Shown: piece by piece, positions 59,339 to 64,000 of the stretch | Layout: every line of letters begins with the position of its first letter | How positions within the stretch are numbered: the first letter of the stretch is position 1 | Assembly (NCBI GenBank): GCA_013298595.1 | Contig: JAAFIG010000001.1 | Location: 249,056-313,055 of the forward strand | Length of the DNA: 64,000 nt | Direction: 5' to 3' | DNA from: Deinococcales bacterium | GTDB taxonomy: Bacteria; Deinococcota; Deinococci; Deinococcales; JAAFIG01 | The notes under the pieces: model-generated | Databases searched by the model: none | What the model was told of the DNA's origin: nothing | The model's input: the letters and a program-made list of their open reading frames with translations, nothing else | Translations under genes and position numbers: made by a program

Positions 59339-62329
59339 TTAATCAGCGGCAAGAGCCAATTTTTTCTTGGCTTTTGGCTTGGGTTTCGGTGCAATTTTCA
59401 CACCGCTCTCAAGACAAGCTTTGACGTATCTCGAGGTATGACTGGTGGGGTGCTTAGCAACATCTTCTGGTGTGCCTACCACAACAATTTGTCCACCTCT
59501 ATCGCCGCCTTCTGGTCCTAAGTCCACCACCCAATCAGCGGTTTTAATCACATCCAAGTTGTGTTCAATCACTACAAGTGTATTACCTGCTTCGACTAAG
59601 CGGTGCAAAACCTCGAGTAATTTACGCACATCTTCAAAGTGTAAACCAGTCGTGGGTTCATCTAAAATATAAATGGTTTTACCTGTGGCACGTTTAGCCA
59701 GTTCGGAAGCCAATTTAATACGTTGTGCTTCGCCACCCGATAAAGTTGTACTGGGTTGCCCAAGTTTGACATAAGTTAAACCCACATCCACCAATAATTG
59801 TAATTTACGATAAATCGTTGGGATGTTCTCGAAAAACTCGAGTCCTTCTTCGGTTGTCATGTTCAACACATCGGAAATCGATTTGCCTTTGTATTTAACC
59901 TCGAGTGTTTCCTTGTTATAACGTGCACTTTTGCACACTTCGCAGGGCACATAGATATCGGGTAGGAAATTCATTTCAATTTTGACCACGCCATCGCCAC
60001 CGCACGCTTCGCAACGTCCACCTTTGACATTAAAACTAAAGCGTCCAGGTCCATAACCGCGCTTACGAGCTTCTGGGGTGCGGGTAAATAAATCACGGAT
60101 ATCGGTAAAAACCCCTGTATATGTGGCTGGGTTACTACGTGGTGTGCGCCCAATTGGGCTTTGATCTATCTCGATAACTTTATCTAAGTACTCGAGTCCA
60201 TCCATGCGTTTGTATTTACCTGGATTGGTTTTGGCACGGTTGAGTTCGCGTGCCAGTACAGCGTGCAAAATATCGTGAATTAATGTGCTTTTACCACTGC
60301 CACTCGGTCCAGTAATACAAGTTAAAGTGCCAAGTGGTATCTCGAGGTCTACGTTTTGTAAATTGTGTTCGTTGGCACCGATTACGCGTAGTTTTTTACC
60401 GTTACCTTTGCGCCGCACTTCGGGAATAGCCACAAAGCGTTCACCACGCAAGTATTGCCCTGTTAAACTCGGTTCGCTCGAGGCAATATCTTGAGGTGTT
60501 CCTTCGGCAATAATATACCCACCGTGGATACCTGCGCCTGGTCCTAAATCAAGTACCCAATCGGCTTCTCGAATGGTTTCTTCGTCGTGCTCGACAACTA
60601 AAAGTGTGTTACCTAGGTCGCGTAAGCGTTTGAGTGTGCCAAGTAAGCGCTCATTGTCTTTGGGGTGTAAACCAATGCTGGGTTCGTCCAGCACGTACAA
60701 CACCCCTGTTAAACCACTACCCACTTGGGTTGCTAAGCGAATACGTTGAGCTTCGCCACCACTTAAACTATTGGCACTGCGTTGCAAACTCAGGTACTCG
60801 AGTCCAACATTCTCGAGGAAAGCTAACCGAGATAACACTTCACGTAAAATAGGTGCCGCAATTTGGGCATTAAAGCCACTCAGTTCCGTCACTTCTTCAC
60901 GAAGCGCATCTGTTAAAGACTCAAGTTGAATCCCATGACGTTTACGCAGTTCAACTGCAACTCCAAGGGCTGCGCCATTTTGTAAGGCTTCAAAGAAACG
61001 TTTTGCCTCGAGCACACCCAGCCTACCTGCTTCGGCAATACTCATTCCTGCAATTCGCACAGCTAACACTTCAGGCTTATACCTCGAGCCTGCACACGCA
61101 GGGCAAGGGCGTTCAATCATCAGTTCTGAAAGTTTCTCGCGGATGTACTCGGAATCGGTATCTTTGTAACGGCGATCAAGATTGGGAATCACACCTTCGT
61201 ACTCGGCTTTAAACTTAAAAGTTTCTTTGCCACCGCGTTTATAACTGATCTCAAATGCGTCTTTAACACCATACAAAACAGCTTTTCGCACCTCGGCAGG
61301 CAAATCTTTCCACGGAGTCTTCAAATCAAAATTTAAGTGCACCGATAACGCCTTTAAGCGCTCCCAATAATAAATGGTTTCGCCTTCTCGAGCTTTCCAC
61401 GGCGCAATACACCCCTCAGCAATGGATAAACGATCATCTTCAATCACACGGTCAGGGTCGAATTCGTACTTAATACCCAAACCCGTACAGGTTGGGCACG
61501 CACCATAAGGGTTGTTAAAACTAAAATAGCGTGGTTCCATATCCTCGAGCACACTGCCACCTTCTGGGCAAGCAAATTTCTCGGAGAACAATTCATCACG
61601 TTCAAGATCAGGTAAAAAAATTCGCACTAATCCTTCACCTTTACGTAAAGCCAATTCGATACTCTCAGAAATTCGTGCCCTGTCCGAAGCCCGTAATACC
61701 AACCGATCCACAATTAAATCAATATCGTGTTTCTCGTACTTCTCGAGTTTTAACTTCTCGGCTTCATCAAGTTCGTAAACAATGCCATCCACCCGAACTC
61801 GAGCAAAACCTTCGCGTTTTAGATCGGTAAAAACCTTGCGATACTCGCCTTTACGCCCACGAATAATTGGTGCCAGAATCATGGCTTTGGTACCTTCAGG
61901 CATTGCCAGCACTCGTTCCGTAATTTCTGAAGGGCTTTGTTTAGACACCACTTTACCCGTTAAGGTACTGTACGGCGTGCCAGCTCTGGCATAGAGTAAC
62001 CGCAAATAATCATGGATTTCGGTAACGGTTCCCACGGTACTACGCGGATTATGGCTGGTGGTTTTTTGGTCAATACTAATCGCAGGACTTAACCCTTCGA
62101 TAGAATCCACATCGGGTTTTTCCATCAGCCCCAGAAACTGCCGCGCATAAGCGCTTAGGCTTTCCACGTAACGACGTTGCCCTTCGGCATAAATTGTATC
62201 AAATGCTAAAGTGGATTTCCCAGAACCAGAAACCCCAGTAATGACCACAAATTGATCTCGAGGAATTGTAACTGTGACATTTTTTAGATTATGTTCGCGT
62301 GCGCCGTGGACAACTATTTTATCGTTCAT
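59339..62329 (-). CDS. uvrA: Excinuclease ABC subunit A
   Basis: 996 residues from the ATG at 62329 (GGAG 3 nt upstream; the open frame runs further up but reads as non-coding). Two ABC ATPase halves with Walker A GVSGSGKSTL and GPSGSGKSTL, signatures LSGGEAQR twice, and the zinc modules CPTCTGLG and CEACGGDG. UvrA recognises bulky DNA damage and loads UvrB in nucleotide excision repair. No RDRM-type palindrome is seen in the 250 bp upstream. Confidence 0.97.
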   Translation of the reverse strand: MNDKIVVHGAREHNLKNVTVTIPRDQFVVITGVSGSGKSTLAFDTIYAEGQRRYVESLSAYARQFLGLMEKPDVDSIEGLSPAISIDQKTTSHNPRSTVGTVTEIHDYLRLLYARAGTPYSTLTGKVVSKQSPSEITERVLAMPEGTKAMILAPIIRGRKGEYRKVFTDLKREGFARVRVDGIVYELDEAEKLKLEKYEKHDIDLIVDRLVLRASDRARISESIELALRKGEGLVRIFLPDLERDELFSEKFACPEGGSVLEDMEPRYFSFNNPYGACPTCTGLGIKYEFDPDRVIEDDRLSIAEGCIAPWKAREGETIYYWERLKALSVHLNFDLKTPWKDLPAEVRKAVLYGVKDAFEISYKRGGKETFKFKAEYEGVIPNLDRRYKDTDSEYIREKLSELMIERPCPACAGSRYKPEVLAVRIAGMSIAEAGRLGVLEAKRFFEALQNGAALGVAVELRKRHGIQLESLTDALREEVTELSGFNAQIAAPILREVLSRLAFLENVGLEYLSLQRSANSLSGGEAQRIRLATQVGSGLTGVLYVLDEPSIGLHPKDNERLLGTLKRLRDLGNTLLVVEHDEETIREADWVLDLGPGAGIHGGYIIAEGTPQDIASSEPSLTGQYLRGERFVAIPEVRRKGNGKKLRVIGANEHNLQNVDLEIPLGTLTCITGPSGSGKSTLIHDILHAVLARELNRAKTNPGKYKRMDGLEYLDKVIEIDQSPIGRTPRSNPATYTGVFTDIRDLFTRTPEARKRGYGPGRFSFNVKGGRCEACGGDGVVKIEMNFLPDIYVPCEVCKSARYNKETLEVKYKGKSISDVLNMTTEEGLEFFENIPTIYRKLQLLVDVGLTYVKLGQPSTTLSGGEAQRIKLASELAKRATGKTIYILDEPTTGLHFEDVRKLLEVLHRLVEAGNTLVVIEHNLDVIKTADWVVDLGPEGGDRGGQIVVVGTPEDVAKHPTSHTSRYVKACLESGVKIAPKPKPKAKKKLALAAD

Positions 62330-62581
62330 ATGCTCCTCGAGAGTAAAAGAAAAAAAGAAATCACTCGAGAAATACCTAGATGGACTGGTGGGCGGGCGTT
62401 CAGTGTTAAAGCTGGTTAAATGAGGCTCGAGTTTGAACGCGAAAGCATACCGCTCGAGGAACAATATGTAAAGAGCGAAATGATACAAATTGCTAAGGTG
62501 AACCGTATCACACCATAATAAAGCTATTAAAATGAATTAAGTATTCCGCCAAGCACATCAAATCAAACTTTTGCGAAAAAA

Positions 62582-62986
62582 TTATAAGAAAATTTTATAT
62601 GGCACTTGAAAAAATGTGCTTAAACGCTTAGCTAATTCCTTAGAAATTTGGCGTTCACCACTAAGCACTCTGGAAATCACAGGTTGTTTTGCCACTCCAG
62701 CTTTTTGCAATTGATATTGACTAATGCTACGTTCAGTCATTAAGGCTTGTAAATGCTCGAGTGGGCTACTATCTGGCACAGGTGGCTCGTTGTCATCTTC
62801 CCATGTTTTGAGATATTGACAAGCCAATAAGAACAGGCTTTGTACAGGTTCTATACTGATGTCTTGTTCATTGGTGAGCACATGAACAAACTCGAGCATC
62901 TCCATGTACTGCTGCTCGGTTTCTGGTGGACGAATTGCTTGGTGGAATTTTGTCCATGTTGTTAGTGTTTGTTGAATTGAAATCAT
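62582..62986 (-). CDS. higA: HigA-type antitoxin (XRE HTH)
   Basis: 134 residues from the ATG at 62986 (GAGG upstream). The N-terminal half is helical (LTTWTKFHQAIRPPETEQQY); the C-terminal XRE helix-turn-helix reads SPLEHLQALMTERSISQYQL then VAKQPVISRVLSGERQISKELAKRL. This two-part layout is that of HigA antitoxins paired with HigB_2-type toxins. It lies 7 nt after the toxin gene on the same strand, toxin first, as is usual for higBA. Confidence 0.9.
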   Translation of the reverse strand: MISIQQTLTTWTKFHQAIRPPETEQQYMEMLEFVHVLTNEQDISIEPVQSLFLLACQYLKTWEDDNEPPVPDSSPLEHLQALMTERSISQYQLQKAGVAKQPVISRVLSGERQISKELAKRLSTFFQVPYKIFL

Positions 62987-62993
62987 TTTGACC

Positions 62994-63308
62994 TCAGTTT
63001 CTCTTTTTGCGTTTTGGGTTGTTCCAAGTGTCATATTCAATATGGGTAAAGACATGTTTAATAAAAGCAACTTGGTGTGTAAAAACGATAGCGCAAACAA
63101 TTCGGTATTTATTTCCACCAATATCAAAAATAAAAACGGCTTCTGTATTCTTGAAGTGTGCAATGTCTACAACAAATATTTCACGTAGCTCGACAAAGTT
63201 CTGAGGTTCACTTTTGCATAAACGATTGTACCATTCACGCATCACCTGTTCTGCCTCTGGGTAATGAACAATGAACGCTCTAATGGTGCGAAAAGCAATG
63301 ACGTTCAC
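62994..63308 (-). CDS. higB: HigB-type mRNA interferase toxin
   Basis: 104 residues starting at GTG 63308 (MNVIAFRTIRAF), which agrees with the family N-terminus and lies 6 nt after TATAAT; an in-frame ATG at 63326 overlaps the -10 box and is unlikely. HigB family marks: HYPEAEQVMREWYNR, AVFIFDIGGNKYRIV and FIKHVFTHIEYDTW. RelE-like ribosome-dependent RNase predicted. A complete pair with HigA downstream. Confidence 0.9.
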   Translation of the reverse strand: MNVIAFRTIRAFIVHYPEAEQVMREWYNRLCKSEPQNFVELREIFVVDIAHFKNTEAVFIFDIGGNKYRIVCAIVFTHQVAFIKHVFTHIEYDTWNNPKRKKRN

Positions 63309-63314
63309 AAAAGT

Positions 63315-63343
63315 ATTATATGCCATTTTGGTATTTACCGCAA
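63315..63343 (-). promoter_or_regulatory. higBA promoter
   Basis: On the minus strand TTGCGG (63343-63338), 17 bp, TATAAT (63320-63315), 6 nt to GTG. Good -10, weaker -35. Suggests a leaderless toxin mRNA. Confidence 0.65.
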
Positions 63344-63375
63344 TAGCTCAAACATGCAAGATAAATCGCCTTAAA

Positions 63376-64000
63376 TTATTCCAAACCAGCAAACATCGTC
63401 TCGAGTGGATAAGTAGCTATAACCCCTCGAGTACCACCTAATGCAAAACGTTCTTCGCTAAAAACTCGGCTCGAGGTTTGGGCGTGTAATTCTGGGAGTA
63501 GTTTATCTATACCGCTACCTAAATGACTTTGGCTTTGATGAGCAAAAATAGCAGCCCGTTTTTTCTCGAGTACCGAACTGGTATCTACAGTCAGAATGGG
63601 GTCTGGAAGTGCAAATTCGTCGAGATCAAAATTCCCAAAACCCGCTTGGTTAAATCGCTCGAGCATGGCTTTGCTGGGCATGATGTAAAACATTCGTTGC
63701 GGTGGTTGGGCTAAACTAGCACTCGAGAAAAAAGCAGCGTTGGTCATGGTGTGCGTAGCAATATGGTCTGGGTGTGCATAATACCCTCGAGGGTCGAAAG
63801 TCAGCAGCACTTGTGGTTGAATTTCGGCGATTACCGCTCGGATTTCTCGAGCCACAGCTAAAACATCAGCTTCAACTAACCGTTTTGCTAATGCACTGGG
63901 TTTACGAAAACCGCTATCGTGATACTCGAGAAAACGTGGTGCTTGGGTACCAAGAATTTGACAAGCTTTTTGCAACTCGAGTTCTCGTAAAGCTGGTACG
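63376..64000 (-). CDS. PIG-L/LmbE-type deacetylase, 5' truncated
   Basis: About 208 C-terminal residues; the frame is open to base 64000 (reading VPALRELELQKACQILG), so the N-terminus with the first metal motif lies outside the window. Visible are EYHDSGFRKP and LLTFDPRGYYAHPDHIATH with the HPDH metal ligands. The family removes acetyl groups from GlcNAc conjugates; the BshB enzyme of bacillithiol synthesis is the closest general match, expected in Deinococcota, but other PIG-L enzymes are not excluded. Confidence 0.82.
   Translation of the reverse strand, partial: VPALRELELQKACQILGTQAPRFLEYHDSGFRKPSALAKRLVEADVLAVAREIRAVIAEIQPQVLLTFDPRGYYAHPDHIATHTMTNAAFFSSASLAQPPQRMFYIMPSKAMLERFNQAGFGNFDLDEFALPDPILTVDTSSVLEKKRAAIFAHQSQSHLGSGIDKLLPELHAQTSSRVFSEERFALGGTRGVIATYPLETMFAGLE

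Larger units (their letters stand above)
1..64000. repeat. Highly iterated palindrome CTCGAG, dispersed
   Basis: CTCGAG recurs throughout the window. I count 10 copies in 12390-14366 and 5 in 4335-5081, about one per 150-200 bp; at this base composition chance would give roughly one per 5 kb. Copies occur in all three codon phases (Leu-Glu, x-Arg-x, x-Ser-Ser/Arg), in promoter spacers (31208-31213) and in terminator stems (1893-1921, 35564-35591). Stretches without it are about 15530-17035, 17150-18605, 21060-22750 and 45270-46180. I did not make an exact total count. Confidence 0.95.

Noticed and set aside
59339..62329. Two LSGGEAQR signatures as evidence of an ABC transporter
   Set aside because: The zinc modules and overall order are those of UvrA; there are no membrane segments.
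62330..62488. In-frame upstream extension of uvrA
   Set aside because: Known UvrA proteins begin at the MNDKIVVHGAREHNL segment and a GGAG site precedes that ATG.
62330..62581. Search for a DdrO-type RDRM palindrome before uvrA
   Set aside because: No TTATGTCATTGACATAA-like sequence is visible; GATAC/GTATC repeats near 62490-62515 do not match.

Overview
ORGANISM. The window comes from a diderm (outer-membrane) bacterium. It has an apolipoprotein N-acyltransferase, TolC-like and OmpH/Skp-like proteins, many lipobox lipoproteins and a beta-barrel-like C-terminus at the left edge. Deinococcota is the best guess, held with moderate confidence: a TPR+BTAD transcription factor, a PIG-L/BshB-type deacetylase at the right edge, and about a dozen genes whose start codon sits 6-8 nt after a TANNNT -10 box. 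That last layout is leaderless transcription, well known in Deinococcus. Base composition is middling to AT-rich, unlike typical high-GC Deinococcus. The most pervasive feature is the palindrome CTCGAG, present roughly every 200 bp in coding and non-coding DNA, a behaviour like the HIP1 palindrome of cyanobacteria.

LAYOUT. 1-2414: envelope genes (barrel-like protein, lipoprotein, c-type cytochrome). 2497-5081: a GC-richer patch with a TetR repressor, two small enzymes under a well-formed promoter/operator, and a PEP mutase-like enzyme. 5312-12195: a flavin-redox-type cluster (PepSY/DUF2271/ApbE) with an MFS transporter, a rhomboid, a site-2 protease, a glycosyltransferase and an HD-GYP phosphodiesterase. 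12390-26543: the accessory locus of greatest interest (next paragraph). 26658-32889: metabolism and regulation, including DAHP synthase with a Phe/Tyr leader-peptide attenuator and a GGDEF-ribbon-helix-helix fusion with its own palindromic promoter. 33014-37499: large surface lipoproteins. 37754-45180: M24 peptidase, a three-gene membrane operon, a TetR-SDR operon, thioredoxin, NIF3. 45452-52261: fasciclin protein, CGNR regulator, beta-helix lipoprotein, DinB, ABC exporter. 52452-56152: ferric-type ABC importer (binding protein, permease, ATPase). 56333-64000: LLM oxidoreductase, YebC, tRNA-Ala(CGC), RidA, UvrA, HigBA and a partial PIG-L deacetylase.

THE ACCESSORY LOCUS. A segment consisting of a LuxR-type HTH gene, a secreted protein gene, an AT-rich partner gene and the start of a TolC-like gene occurs twice. 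In the intact copy (20678-23884) all four genes are present. In the other copy (15359-17050) the LuxR and TolC genes survive only as remnants. The two secreted proteins share the first ~57 residues almost perfectly (signal peptide, an ELKS...G.GG stretch and a Gly linker) and then diverge completely, as do their partner genes. Between secreted protein and partner each copy carries a perfect 16-bp-arm palindrome of unrelated sequence. Downstream of the intact copy lie TolC-like, OmpH-like, C39-peptidase and Lnt genes in a coupled run. Upstream lie two divergent regulators/helical-repeat proteins: a TPR-BTAD factor facing a 39-residue secreted Cys peptide, and a 583-residue helical protein in an operon with a Cys lipoprotein and an S41 protease. 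Two pairs of 7-bp repeats with 11-bp period, the geometry SARP/BTAD factors bind, lie in the intergenic region. My inference is a regulated export system for polymorphic secreted proteins whose payload cassette is exchanged by recombination in conserved flanks; no payload activity can be assigned from sequence.
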